NCBI RefSeq assembly: GCF_028816455.1
Contig: NZ_CP118246.1
Coordinates: 1,488,001-1,552,000 of the forward strand
Source: Devosia algicola
GTDB taxonomy: Bacteria; Pseudomonadota; Alphaproteobacteria; Rhizobiales; Devosiaceae
Length of the DNA stretch: 64,000 nt
Direction of reading: 5' to 3'
Shown: positions 47,258 to 57,454 of the stretch, one piece after another
Layout of the letters: each line of letters opens with the position of its first letter
Numbering within the stretch: position 1 is the first letter of the stretch
Notes under the pieces: model-generated
What the model was told of the DNA's origin: nothing
Databases searched by the model: none
What the model saw: only the letters and a program-made list of their open reading frames with translations
Position numbers and translations under genes: made by a program

Positions 47258-49472
47258 ATGCGCTTACGAAATTGGCTGCTTACCGGCACCAGTCTTGGGT
47301 TACTGACCTTATCCCCGCTCACCGCCAGCGCGCAGGACAGCGGCCTTGTTGCCGCCTATCAGGCTTTTGTAACCGCCCAGAACAGCGGCGACGCAGCCGC
47401 CCTGGAGACTGCCCAGAACGCTTTTAACGAGCAATGCATTGTGGCTGGATACGCCAGCGTTGACGAATGTATTGCCGCCCTGACCGCTCCCGCCGCCGAA
47501 CCGGCTCCCGCCGCTGAACCAGCGCCAGCGCCTGAAGCCGCACCAGAACCCGAGCAGCAGCCAGAAGTGGCGCCAGAGCCTGAGCCGCAACCCGAGGTCG
47601 CTCCAGAGCCCGAACCGCAACCTGAGGTCGCGCCAGAACCTGAGCCGCAGCCAGAAGTGACGCCAGAGCCTGAAGCCGCGCCTGAAGCTGTTCCCGAACC
47701 ATCGGCACCCGCTGAGGCGGCACCCGCCGCAGAACAGGCAGCTCCAACCGAACCAGGCTCCCGCCGCTGAACCAGCCCCGGCGGAACAACCAGCCCCTGC
47801 GGAGCAAGCTGCACCTGCTGAAACAGAAACCCCAGCAGTACAAGCCGCGCCCGCCGATCAACCAGCCGAGGCCGCGCCTGCCGAACAGCAAGCCCCTGCC
47901 GCTGAGCAACCAGCACCGGCTGAAGCCACGGTAGATATCTCAGCCGATTTGCAGGCCCAGATCGATATCTATAATGACGCCATTGCCGATATTCTGGCTG
48001 GTGGCGACCGCGCCGGGGCCGACGCCAAAATGGCAGCTGCCCAACAACAGATCGATGCACTTTGTCAGCAGGCAAACTTCCCTGACACGGCAGCATGTCT
48101 GGCCAATTATGGTATGGAACTGCCCGCCCCGCCGCCAGCAGCCGCAGGCGCAGTTGAGCAACCGGCAGCACCCGCTGAAACGCCAGCAGCAGCACCTGTT
48201 GAGGCCCCTGCAGAACCCACAGAAACCATCGAAGCCCTGCCTGAAGGCGTAACTCAGGATCAGGTCGCCCCGGTCCTCGACAGTGCCAAGGATGAACAGG
48301 CCGCCCCTGCGGATGCCAACCGGCCCGCAGCTGATGCAGCGCCCGAAGCGCCTGCCGAGCCACCACCGGCCGATGACAAGGCTTCCCAGGCAAACTTCGC
48401 GCCTGACGCCGCTGAAATTCAGCCAGTAAACGAGGAACAGGGCGAGCGCATAGAGGTCCAGCAACTGGCCCCTCAGGAGATGCCGCAAAACGTTACGGTG
48501 ATCAACCAGACCAATGTCACCACGACCAACAATACGACCAACAACGTCACCAACAACACCATCGACAATTCGACCAACACGACGGCTGTTCAGCAAAACA
48601 ATGTCGAAGCCAGCTTCGGCAACACGCTCACCCAGGTCATCTTGCAGGTGGGTAGCCAACTGATCGTTGAAAATCGAGGACAGGATACCGATCGCTTCCT
48701 CGATGCCGACGGTCAGGACGAAATCTACTATGATCGCCTGGGCAACGGACGCGTGCGCGAAACCATTGTGCGGGCCGACGGCTGGCAGATCGTAACCGTG
48801 CGCAATCGGAATGGCGACGTCCTGCGCCGCTCCAAGATTGATCCGGACGGGCGCGAATATGTCTTGGCCTATTTTGATGACCGCTATGATGAAGACTTGC
48901 TCGAATGGCGTGACCCCGGTCAGGACCTGCCCCCGCTGCGCCTCAATATTCCGGTCGATCAATATGTTATTGATGCCCGCAATGTCGATGAGGAGCAGGT
49001 TGCAACCTTCTTCCGCCAGCCCCCTGTCGAGCAGGTCGCGCGTCTATATTCAATCGATGAGGTCAAACGCTCCGCCCGCGTTCGCGACAGCGTGCGCAAG
49101 CTCGAAGTCGGGGGTCTCACCTTCGATACGGGCGCTGCCTCGATCAGTCGCGACCAGGTCGGTGCCTTGAGCAAGGTGGCCGCTGCGATGACCCAGTTGC
49201 TGCGCGCCAACCCGGCCGAGACCTTCCTCATCGAAGGCCATACCGACGCGGTGGGCTCGGAGATTTCCAACTTGCAGCTGTCGGACTTGCGCGCCGCCAC
49301 CGTGGCCCGCGTTCTGACCGACTTCTATCAGATACCGCCCGAAAACCTGGCCACCCAGGGTTATGGCGAACGCTATCTGAAAATCCGTACCGAAATGGCT
49401 GAACGCGCCAACCGTCGCGTCACCATCCGACGGATCACACCGCTGGTCACCCCGGTCGCCTCGGCCCGCTAG
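47258..49472 (+). CDS. Large Pro/Ala/Glu-rich OmpA-family envelope protein (frame error)
   Basis: About 737 residues after removing one base at 47755-47760 (CCAGCTCCC reads CCAGGCTCCC). A signal peptide ([20 protein letters not shown], cleavage after ASAQ) is followed by a short helical domain, a long Ala/Pro/Glu linker with decapeptide repeats of the type [10 protein letters not shown], a second similar helical motif, an Asn/Thr-rich stretch, a beta-rich region, and a C-terminal OmpA peptidoglycan-binding domain ([56 protein letters not shown]). It probably links outer membrane or periplasmic structures to peptidoglycan. ATG 47258 is chosen because the signal peptide begins there. Confidence 0.9.
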
Positions 49473-49496
49473 AACTGGTTGACCAAACTGAAAAGG

Positions 49497-49518
49497 CCGG
49501 GCGTCGCGCCCGGTCTTT
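49497..49518 (+). terminator. Rho-independent terminator after the OmpA gene
   Basis: Stem CCGGGCG / CGCCCGG with a three-base loop, followed by TCTTTTCGTT, 25 bases after the stop at 49472. Confidence 0.85.
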
Positions 49519-49723
49519 TCGTTGCAAAAATGCAGCATCAACGAATTGAGACGTCGATTGGCCGCATAATTTATTTCGAAAAAGTTTCGGAATCCTCGGA
49601 ATACGTTCTCAACCAATTGAAATATATAGATTAAACACCAAAAATTAACCGAACACGTTTTCGGGAACGATTCATTAACACCGGCGTTGCTCTTGCCGTA
49701 CGGTGAAACAAAGGAGCCTATCC

Positions 49724-50101
49724 ATGGCAACCCCCGATCGTGACAACCTTTACTCCAATGACACCAACCGCGCAGTCTACACGCGTGAAAGCAATGGTAC
49801 CGCATGGTTTGTCGGTATCGTCGTCGTTCTAGCCCTCTTGGCCATTGGCTATCTGATTTTCTCGGCCAATTCCGGGACGAGCACGTCAGTCGATGTGAAT
49901 GGCGCCCCCGCAGTTGAAGCACCTGCTACGCCTGCTGCCCCTGCTGACACAGCGCCAGCCCCAATGACTGAGGCACCAGCTGCCCCTGCAACTGATGCAG
50001 CACCCGCAGCCGGAGCAGCAACTGACACAGCACCCGCTGCTGACGCAACAGCGCCCGCTACGGCCCCTGCTGGGGACGCAACCGCCCCAGCTGCACAGTA
50101 A
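49724..50101 (+). CDS. Small membrane protein with Ala/Pro-rich tail
   Basis: A 125-residue protein not belonging to a family I recognise. One hydrophobic segment (TAWFVGIVVVLALLAIGYLIF, about residues 26-46) follows a short polar N-terminus. The rest is Ala/Pro/Thr-rich and disordered, with repeats of the type APAADATAPA. AAAGGAG lies seven to eight bases before ATG 49724. It likely sits in the inner membrane with its tail in the periplasm. A similar one-segment design is seen in the small protein at 63036-63230. Confidence 0.85.
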   Translation: MATPDRDNLYSNDTNRAVYTRESNGTAWFVGIVVVLALLAIGYLIFSANSGTSTSVDVNGAPAVEAPATPAAPADTAPAPMTEAPAAPATDAAPAAGAATDTAPAADATAPATAPAGDATAPAAQ

Positions 50102-50148
50102 GAAAATTTATTCGGCGGGATTACACAACAATTGTAGCAACGCCACTA

Positions 50149-50175
50149 GGCCCCGGTTTTCCGCCGGGGCTTTTT
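50149..50175 (+). terminator. Rho-independent terminator
   Basis: Stem GCCCCGG / CCGGGGC followed by TTTTTGTTTTC, 48 bases after the stop of the small membrane protein gene. Confidence 0.9.
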
Positions 50176-50310
50176 GTTTTCCTGGTTCTGAACAAGGTTC
50201 TTGAAGACGCCAGTCGTTTGAATGGTCCTGATCGAAACCTTCAATCAGGCACTAGTCCGGCCTCAATTAGCACCAAAAATCGTCACGACCCCCGACCGTC
50301 GCAGTCGCCG

Positions 50311-50532
50311 CTACTTGCCGGAGCGTTTGATTGACTTGATCGCCAATGGCGGGACGCCGGATTTTTCCGAGATTACAAGATCCTGCTCAACAATGGCGGT
50401 CCGTGCCGGCTCGTCGCCGTCCAGCCCCCCCAACAGGCTGGCATCCACCTTGCGGTTGGACCGCTGGCTGCCATCTTCATAAACCACATCGAACATCACG
50501 AATTCGCTGCGTGCTGTTGGTTTTCTTGCCAT
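50311..50532 (-). CDS. Small conserved-looking protein of unknown function
   Basis: 73 residues from ATG 50532 (MARKPTARSEFVMFDVVYEDG), with GGAG eight bases upstream. Soluble, mixed charge, ending IKSIKRSGK. The sequence looks like a genuine short domain (VVYEDGSQRSNRKV, then DEPARTAIVEQD) and I have the impression of related short proteins in rhizobial genomes, but I cannot name the family. It is 86 bases after the HlyU-type gene on the same strand. Confidence 0.75.
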   Translation of the reverse strand: MARKPTARSEFVMFDVVYEDGSQRSNRKVDASLLGGLDGDEPARTAIVEQDLVISEKSGVPPLAIKSIKRSGK

Positions 50533-50618
50533 GATACTCACTCCAATTCAGCCGGTCGCGAGCCGCTCGCCGCTTGGCGGGCGCCCACGCAGTTCCAGCT
50601 TTTGCTCTATTGAACCGG

Positions 50619-50914
50619 TTAGTTGAAGATGCCGGTGCCCTGTTCGTCGATGATCTGCCGACCCTTGCTGATCGCCAGCGCGATCAGATCATCCTTGCTG
50701 CCCATCCGGTCAGCCCGCACGAACCGGTAGGCTCTTGATCTCACCGCCCACTTCTTTTTCGATGGTGCCGGCCAACTGATATTCACTACCAGCCCGCATC
50801 TCGATCGCCTTGATGGTGAAGTCCTTGTAGGCTCTCCTCGCCGAGCACGGCATCGCCCTTTGGCCCCTCAGACTTGGCTTCCCCGCCCCCAAAGAGCTTT
50901 TTGAGAAATGACAT
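50619..50914 (-). CDS. HlyU-family protein (two frame errors)
   Basis: About 97 residues after removing two single bases, at 50729-50734 and 50829-50834, both AGCTC sites. The restored protein runs MSFLKKLFGGGEAKSEG, then EESYKDFTIKAIEMRAGSEY, GTIEKEV, IKSYRFVRADRMGS, ending GRQIIDEQGTGIF. This is the HlyU pattern; the founding member is a Vibrio regulator of haemolysin, but alphaproteobacterial members have no known role. It lies 11 bases after a DUF2442 gene downstream of rpoD. Confidence 0.87.
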
Positions 50915-50925
50915 GACCTACTCCT

Positions 50926-51234
50926 TCAATCAATTCGGCGCTGATATCGTGGACGGCGTACCGGCGCTGGCAACACCAGTTCACCCTGTTTTTGCATTTC
51001 CTCGCGCAGCCAGTCCGGCGACAGGTGAAAATAATTCGGCCAGGTCGGCACGCCATTGGCCAGTTCAACCTGCCCGAAATAGCGCCGATCCCGCAAGGCC
51101 TCAGTGCCCTCGCCGCGTTCGCCAATCATCGGAGCGGCATCGAACGTACCGTTTGATCCGTCCGAAAACGTCACCACCAGCTTGAATGGCACAATGGCGC
51201 GGATCGCCGTTATTTTCAGGCGCACCGCCGCCAT
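50926..51234 (-). CDS. DUF2442-domain protein
   Basis: 102 residues from ATG 51234 ([20 protein letters not shown]). The pattern [18 protein letters not shown], then [30 protein letters not shown] is typical of DUF2442 proteins, which are often linked with toxin-antitoxin or nucleotide-related genes but have no fixed function. As printed it is fused in frame to the end of rpoD, but the fusion is an artefact of the extra base at 51260-51265; the true rpoD stop lies 11 bases before this start. Confidence 0.87.
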   Translation of the reverse strand: MAAVRLKITAIRAIVPFKLVVTFSDGSNGTFDAAPMIGERGEGTEALRDRRYFGQVELANGVPTWPNYFHLSPDWLREEMQKQGELVLPAPVRRPRYQRRID

Positions 51235-51245
51235 CTGCCCTGCCC

Positions 51246-53335
51246 CTAATTGTCCAGGAAGGCTCCGCAACTTGCGCGAGCGGCTTGGATGCTTGAGCTT
51301 GCGCAGCGCCTTGGCCTCGATCTGCCGAATACGTTCGCGGGTCACCGAAAACTGCTGACCAACCTCTTCCAGCGTATGATCGGTATTCATGCCAATCCCG
51401 AACCGCATGCGCAGGACACGCTCTTCACGCGGCGTCAGGGACGCCAGAACCCGCGTCGTTGTTTCGCGCAGATTGGACTGAATAGCCGCGTCAATCGGCT
51501 GGGTGGCGTTCACATCCTGAATGAAATCGCCCAGATTGCTGTCTTCCTCGTCCCCGATTGGGGTTTCGAGCGAAATCGGCTCCTTCGCAATCTTGAGAAC
51601 CTTGCGCACCTTGTCCAAAGGCATCTGCAGCTTTTCGCTCAATTCCTCTGGCGTCGGCTCACGCCCGATTTCATGCAACATCTGCCGGCTTGTCCGCACG
51701 ATCTTGTTGATCGTTTCGATCATATGCACCGGAATACGGATGGTCCGCGCCTGATCGGCAATCGAACGGGTAATCGCCTGCCGGATCCACCATGTGGCAT
51801 AGGTGGAGAACTTGTAGCCGCGCCGATATTCGAACTTGTCGACCGCCTTCATCAGGCCAATATTGCCTTCCTGGATCAGATCCAGGAACTGCAAGCCGCG
51901 ATTGGTGTACTTTTTGGCAATCGAAATCACCAGGCGCAGATTGGCTTCAACCATTTCTTTTTTGGCAATGGCCGCCTCGCGCTCACCCTTCTGCACCTTG
52001 TGCACAATCCGGCGGTATTCAGCGATATCGAGGCCGGTTTCGGTTGCAAGCGTGGCGATATCGCCGCGCAGTTCGGCAATCGTATCGGCTTCGCGCTTGG
52101 CGAACTCACCCCAGCCCTTGCCCGAATTGGTAGCAAGGTTTTCTTCCCAAGCCGGGTTCAACTCCGAGCCATAATAGCTTTCGAGGAAAGACTCGCGCGT
52201 CACGCCGTAGCTTTCAGCCAGTCTAAGCAGGCGCCCTTCGAGTCGCACCAGACGCTTGTTGATGTCGTAGAGTTGCTCAACCAGACTTTCGATACGGCTA
52301 TTGTTGAGTGCCAGCGACTTGACGTCGGAAATCACGTCGGCGCGCAACACATCAAGTTTTTTGGTATCGGCATCGCTGACATCAACCGCCCGATCCTCGG
52401 CGTGCAGATCTTGTATGACCCGCATCTTGCCATAGGCGTCGGCGATACGATCAAAAGTCTCAACCACCTGCGGCTTCAACTCAGCTTCCATGGCCGAGAG
52501 CGATAGGGCGTTCTCATATTCGTCATCATCGTCGTCTGGCGGCGGATCCTGCGGGGTCTCGGGTTCCTCGGGCACGTATTCGCCGTTGGCACTTTTCGCC
52601 CGCCGCGCCTCTGCAGCGGCAGCCTTGGCTTTTTCAGCATTGACGCTTTCAAGCTTGGCCGCAACCGTCAGGCTGATGGGCCCCTGCACCGGCGCCGGGG
52701 CCGCCTGCTTGGCGTCCGGCCCCGCGTAAGTGGCCTCCAGATCGATAATGTCGCGCAAAAGGATTTCGCCTTCACCCAGCTGGTCGCGCCAGATGATGAT
52801 GGCTTGAAAGGTCAGCGGGCTTTCACACAACCCGGCAATCATGGTTTCGCGACCCGCCTCGATGCGCTTGGCAATGGCGATTTCGCCCTCGCGCGACAAC
52901 AGGCTCGACCGAACCCATTTCGCGCAGATACATGCGCACTGGATCATCAGTGCGGTCACTGCCTTCACGGGTGTTGGATTTCGAAGCGACGGCGGTCCCG
53001 GTCGAAGGTGCCAGTTCCTGGCTTTCCTCTTCGTCCTTTTCCACCTCGGTCTCTTCGACCTCGTCCTCGTCCACCACATTGATGCCCATGTCCGAGAACA
53101 TGGACATAATGTCTTCGATCTGCTCGGAAGACACTTCTTCGGCGGGCATGACCGCGTTGAGTTCTTCATAGGTCACATAGCCGCGTTTCTTGGCGACCTT
53201 GATAAGTTTCTTGACCGCGGCATCGGAAAGATCAAGTAACGGGCTGTCGTTGGTGGTCTCAGCGCCCGTAGCCGGCGTGCCCGATTCGGGCTTTTCGGCA
53301 TCCTTGGTGGTTTTGGTAGCTGCCTTAGTGGCCAT
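51246..53335 (-). CDS. rpoD: Primary sigma factor RpoD (sigma 70; two frame errors)
   Basis: About 695 residues after removing single bases at 52901-52906 and 51260-51265. Region 1.1 ([21 protein letters not shown]), region 1.2 ([21 protein letters not shown]), an acidic non-conserved insert, region 2 ([24 protein letters not shown], then [19 protein letters not shown]), region 3, and region 4 ([23 protein letters not shown]) are all present. The corrected end is RKLRSFLDN, as expected for RpoD. ATG 53335 ([12 protein letters not shown]) has GAGGAG upstream. Since this gene is essential, both breaks must be sequence errors. dnaG is upstream, as usual. Confidence 0.97.
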
Positions 53336-53516
53336 CTGGTGCTCCTCGGGACCCGTCAGCGGCCGGGTGCCGGTAAGGTCATAAATGGGGATAGGCTCAA
53401 GACGAGGTAAAGGTTTGGTAAACCAAGTGTTAACATGGCCTCCTGTGGTTCGCCCGGCCTTTTGCATATATCGCCATACGCAAAATCGCGCACACGCGCC
53501 GGTTCCAGAAATTTTT

Positions 53517-55475
53517 CTAGAAACTGCGTGTTGCGCGCCCCGATAACGAACCAAATCCTTCGATCAATGCCTCTGTGCCATCGACAGTGGTAATCTGGTT
53601 CTTAATGTCTCGCAGCCTTTCAAAAGTTTCTTCGCTCGGGGCTTCGCCCAGCGCCGCTTCGGCTGCTTTGAGTTCCTTATTTAGCTGAACTTTCTTGTTA
53701 TGCAAGGCCAGCGCGTGACTCAATCCCGTCTCAGCATCAGTTTGTGCAATCTCAGAAGATATTTGCCACACCCCCTGCCTGCTTAATAACTGCCGCATTC
53801 GGCCGATAGTTTCATCAAATCCGCGCGCGCTCAGTGCGTCGCCCACATTCGCCGCCGAAATGTCATGGTCCCGCATCACAAGATCAAGAATCGCCCCGAT
53901 AATTTTGCGCGCCGTCGGCGTTTCCAGATCCAGCATCGCCAATTCTTCAAAATGGTCTTCCACCAGCCCCGGATGATTGACCAGCGACATGATGATCGCC
54001 GCCTCCCGCGGTGTCGCATCGCTATTGGTCACGCTGGGTTTGACGATGCGCGAATTGCGCAGCGTATCCGACAACACCAGCTTGGGACTGCCGCGCCCAA
54101 AAAAACCCTTTTGCCCGTAATTTTTCTGCCCGTAGCCGCCCTGTCCATAATTGCTGCGCCCACCGCCACGCGGATCATAGCCGCTGCGGCTGGGCGTAAA
54201 AAACGCCTTCAGCTTTTCATCGAACGCCTGGCCATAGTGAAACCGCACCGACAGATCCTGGATAGAATTGGCCCGTTCGCGCAGCTTGGCTTGCAATGCC
54301 GCCCGCGCTTCGGGTGTTTCAGGCACCAGGCCGCCGGTTTCCATGCTCCAGACCATGTCCGACAGGCTGCGCGCCCGCTCGATCACATCAGCAAAGGCAC
54401 CGCGTCCCTGTGCCTTGATCAAATCGTCGGGGTCCTGCCCCTCTGGCAGCGTTGCAATTTTTACCGTCTGCCCCGGCTTGAGATGCGGCAACACAATATC
54501 GGCCGCGCGTTCGGCAGCCTTCAACCCCGCCTTGTCGCCATCAAAACACAACACCGGCTCGTCGCTCATCCGCCACAGCAAGACCAGATGTTCCTCGGTC
54601 AGCGCCGTGCCCAGCGGCGCCACCGCGCCTTCAAATCCCGCTGATACCGCGGCGATCACATCGAGATAGCCCTCAACCACAATGACGCTTTTGCCATCAC
54701 GCGCCGCCTGCCGGGCCGCCTGCCCGTTGTAAAGCACCTGCCGCTTGTGAAACAATTCTGTCTCGGGCGAATTGAGATATTTTGCCGGCACATCCGAGGA
54801 CAGCGCCCGCCCGCCAAAGGCGATCACCCGCCCGCGAAAATCGGTAATGGGAAACATCACTCGATTGCGAAACCGGTCATAAGTCAGCGGGTCGCCCTCG
54901 CGGCTGGTCACCAGCCCGGTATCGATCATGTCCTGCGCCGAGACCCCGTTGATTGCCAGATGCTCCTTCAACCCATTGCGGCTGTCGGGCGCAAAGCCCA
55001 CGCGAAAACGCGTTTGTGCCGTCGCCGAAACCCCGCGATCAAACAGATAACCACGCGCCTTGGCCCCGATATTATGCGCCAGTGCTGCCTCAAAATATTT
55101 GGCCGCTAGTTCCATCACGTCAATCAGACTGCGCTGCGCCGCCTCGCGCTTTTCCTGACGCTCGTCGCGCGCCGGCATCGGCACACCGGCCATTTCGGCC
55201 AGCCGCTCCACAGCTTCAGGAAAACTCATGCCCACTTTGTCGGTCAGAAACCGAAAATGATCGCCCGTCACCCCACAGCCAAAGCAATGATAGATGCCGC
55301 GATTATCGTCTGCATGAAAACTGGGGCTCTTTTCGCCATGAAATGGGCAGCAGGCCCACATGTCGCCGCGCCCCGGCTGGCTCTTGCGCTTGTCCCAGAG
55401 CACATGCTCGCCCACCACCTGCGTTATCGGCAGGCGCTGGCGGATCTCTTCAAGAAACTGGTCGGTAAAACGCAT
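53517..55475 (-). CDS. dnaG: DNA primase
   Basis: Intact, about 652 residues. It makes RNA primers for replication. The N-terminal CHC2 zinc motif is CCPFHGEKSPSFHADD with HCFGCG; the TOPRIM motifs are VIVVEGYLDVIA and CFDGDKAGLKAA; a Gly/Tyr-rich linker (GYDPRGGGRSNYGQGGYGQ) precedes the C-terminal DnaB-interaction region, as common in alphaproteobacteria. ATG 55475 (MRFTDQFLEEIRQRL) is chosen as the usual start. Confidence 0.97.
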   Translation of the reverse strand: MRFTDQFLEEIRQRLPITQVVGEHVLWDKRKSQPGRGDMWACCPFHGEKSPSFHADDNRGIYHCFGCGVTGDHFRFLTDKVGMSFPEAVERLAEMAGVPMPARDERQEKREAAQRSLIDVMELAAKYFEAALAHNIGAKARGYLFDRGVSATAQTRFRVGFAPDSRNGLKEHLAINGVSAQDMIDTGLVTSREGDPLTYDRFRNRVMFPITDFRGRVIAFGGRALSSDVPAKYLNSPETELFHKRQVLYNGQAARQAARDGKSVIVVEGYLDVIAAVSAGFEGAVAPLGTALTEEHLVLLWRMSDEPVLCFDGDKAGLKAAERAADIVLPHLKPGQTVKIATLPEGQDPDDLIKAQGRGAFADVIERARSLSDMVWSMETGGLVPETPEARAALQAKLRERANSIQDLSVRFHYGQAFDEKLKAFFTPSRSGYDPRGGGRSNYGQGGYGQKNYGQKGFFGRGSPKLVLSDTLRNSRIVKPSVTNSDATPREAAIIMSLVNHPGLVEDHFEELAMLDLETPTARKIIGAILDLVMRDHDISAANVGDALSARGFDETIGRMRQLLSRQGVWQISSEIAQTDAETGLSHALALHNKKVQLNKELKAAEAALGEAPSEETFERLRDIKNQITTVDGTEALIEGFGSLSGRATRSF

Positions 55476-55520
55476 GGCTCTACCTAAGCCCAACCTCAGG
55501 CTTTGTCACCATGTTCAGCA

Positions 55521-56084
55521 CTAGGCCGAGCGTGTCCGCTGATAGAGTTTCCACGCCCAGCCAAAAAGACCGAGCGACAAAACGATCAGCATGATCCCGC
55601 CAAACATCACCATGACAGTCGTGCTGACCACTGGGAAAAACAGGAACACCAGCCCCAACACCACATAGCTGACGCCAGACAGGATGACGGGCCAGATATG
55701 GGCATAGAGCGCTCGCTCCCGCATCACCACGACGATCTGCATGATCCCCACACCAAGCGCCACTATGCCAACCAGAGTTGCCAACAGCGACGCGGTCAGG
55801 ATGGTTGCGATCAGTGGGCTGATGAAAATCAATATCCCGAGAATGAGGCTGAGCGCATTGGCGACCACATCAAACCAGTAATTGCCGCTCTTGCCGCCGC
55901 CGAAGGTCAGGCTCCAAAGCCCCAACACACCATCGACAATCAGCAAGATGCCGCCAAACAACACCAGCACCGTCAGCGCCTGCCCCGGCCAGATCAGCGC
56001 ATAAAGCCCGGCCACGAGCATCAAAAGTCCCCGCAGCGCCGTCGCCGCCGCAAAACGGCGCTTGGTCTCTGTAGATACCGCCAT
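55521..56084 (-). CDS. HdeD-family membrane protein
   Basis: 187 residues from ATG 56084 (MAVSTETKRRFAAATALRG) with GGAG upstream. Six hydrophobic segments arranged as repeated pairs (LRGLLMLVAGLYALIWP, LTVLVLFGGILLIVDGVLGL, VVANALSLILGILIFISP, and so on) match the HdeD/DUF308 pattern. HdeD in E. coli is linked to acid resistance; the function here is unknown. It lies 45 bases downstream of dnaG's far end on the same strand, upstream in transcription. Confidence 0.88.
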   Translation of the reverse strand: MAVSTETKRRFAAATALRGLLMLVAGLYALIWPGQALTVLVLFGGILLIVDGVLGLWSLTFGGGKSGNYWFDVVANALSLILGILIFISPLIATILTASLLATLVGIVALGVGIMQIVVVMRERALYAHIWPVILSGVSYVVLGLVFLFFPVVSTTVMVMFGGIMLIVLSLGLFGWAWKLYQRTRSA

Positions 56085-56265
56085 GTTGATCTCCGTTCCG
56101 CATCCATGAACCCTTGCCAAATGTAGCTGGTAATAGCGGCCAGTCCAGCCCGACCGTACGCCATTCAAGATTTTGGCAACTCATCAACAACAAATGTGCA
56201 TTGCGTCATCCGCCGCCCTGTGGTCTGAGCAGGCTTTCTCTTGACGCCTGTCCGCTGGTTTTGTG

Positions 56266-57454
56266 ATGTCACTGCCCCTGATTGCCCTGTTCATCGCCGC
56301 TTTCGCTTTCGGTACCGCCGAATTCGTCATCGCTGGCGTGTTGCCAGAGGTCGCAACCGGCCTGACCATTTCCATCCCCACCGCCGGCTATCTGGTCACT
56401 GGCTATGCCATTGGTATCGCTCTGGGCGGACCAACACTGGCGGTGCTGTCGAAAAAACTGAGTCGCAAGACCCTGGTCCTCTGGCTCGCCAGCATTTTCA
56501 CACTCGGTCAGGTCCTGTGTGCTCTGGCACCCGATTTTGAAACCCTGATGGCGGTGCGGGTCCTGGTTGCCGCCGTCCACGGTACATATTTCGGCGTCGC
56601 CTCAATCGTTGCCACTGGCCTGGTGCCCCCGCACAAGCGCGGTTCGGCAGTCGCCCTCATACTGTCCGGCTTGACCGTGTCCACCATATTGGGGGTGCCC
56701 GGCGGCACCGCAATTGGCAATCTTCTGGGCTGGCGCGCCACCTTCTGGGCCGTCGGCATTCTGGGCCTGCTGGCGACCGCTGCCATCGCCCTCTATTTGC
56801 CCGCATCCGTCAGCCCCACCACCACTAGGTCCAGTTTTCGTCGTGAGTTCAAGGCGTTGGGGCGCCAGCAGATCATGCTGTCCCTGCTCATCGTCATTCT
56901 GGCCATGATCGGACAGGCCAGCATTTTTACCTATATCGCGCCGTTCCTGCTTACCATTACCGGCGTTGAGGCAAATCTGCTTCCCTGGCTCCTCTTGGTC
57001 TTGGGTCTGGGCTCAACCATCGGGGTGTTTGTCGGTGGTCGTTTGGCTGACTGGCAATTGATGCCGTCGCTGATCACCATTTTGGCGCTGCTGGCTGCAA
57101 TCCATGTGGTGCTGTTTCTCGCCAGCCCCTATCCCCTGCCAATGGCGATCGCCATGTTCGTCTGGGGCGGCATAAACTTCTCGTTCAGCGCCCCGGTACA
57201 GTCGCGGGTGCTGCAATGGGCCGGTGACGCGCCAAACCTGGCCTCGTCCCTGATCCCAACCGGCTTTAATATCGGCATCGCCATCGGTGCAGGCTCTTGG
57301 CGGCGTCGTGCTCGAATCATCGCTAGGCTATCGCGCTCTGCCATGGATCGGCGCGGGCACGCTGACCCTGGCTTTTGTGATCGCGCTCATTTCCTATTTT
57401 TGGGAACGCCGCATTGGCGCGACGCCCCCATCGCTGACCACCATGCCGGCCTAA
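56266..57454 (+). CDS. MFS drug/sugar exporter (AraJ/YdhP type; frame error)
   Basis: About 395 residues after removing one base at 57291-57296; the restored end is GAALGGVVLESSLGYRALPW, then ALISYFWERRIGATPPS. Twelve membrane segments are expected. The signature GYAIGIALGGPTLAVLSKKLSRK (loop 2-3) and FGTAEFVIAGVLPEVA in the first segment are typical of the DHA1 exporters of the AraJ/YdhP/Cml group. It would export drugs or arabinose-like sugars by proton antiport. Its end overlaps the convergent GatB/YqeY gene by four bases. Confidence 0.92.

Noticed and set aside
47359..48393. 344-residue and nearby minus-strand frames
   Set aside because: Shadows of the low-complexity Pro/Ala/Glu coding repeat of the OmpA gene.
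51250..52506. 418-residue open frame on the plus strand
   Set aside because: Antisense shadow of rpoD.
50926..53169. RpoD with a 100-residue C-terminal DUF2442 fusion
   Set aside because: The fusion depends on the extra base at 51260-51265; removal restores the usual RpoD end and a stop 11 bases before a separate DUF2442 start.
4268..57296. Programmed ribosomal frameshifting or mass pseudogenisation
   Set aside because: The breaks hit unrelated genes including rpoD, lack slippery sequences, and share one DNA motif with a plus-strand bias regardless of gene direction.
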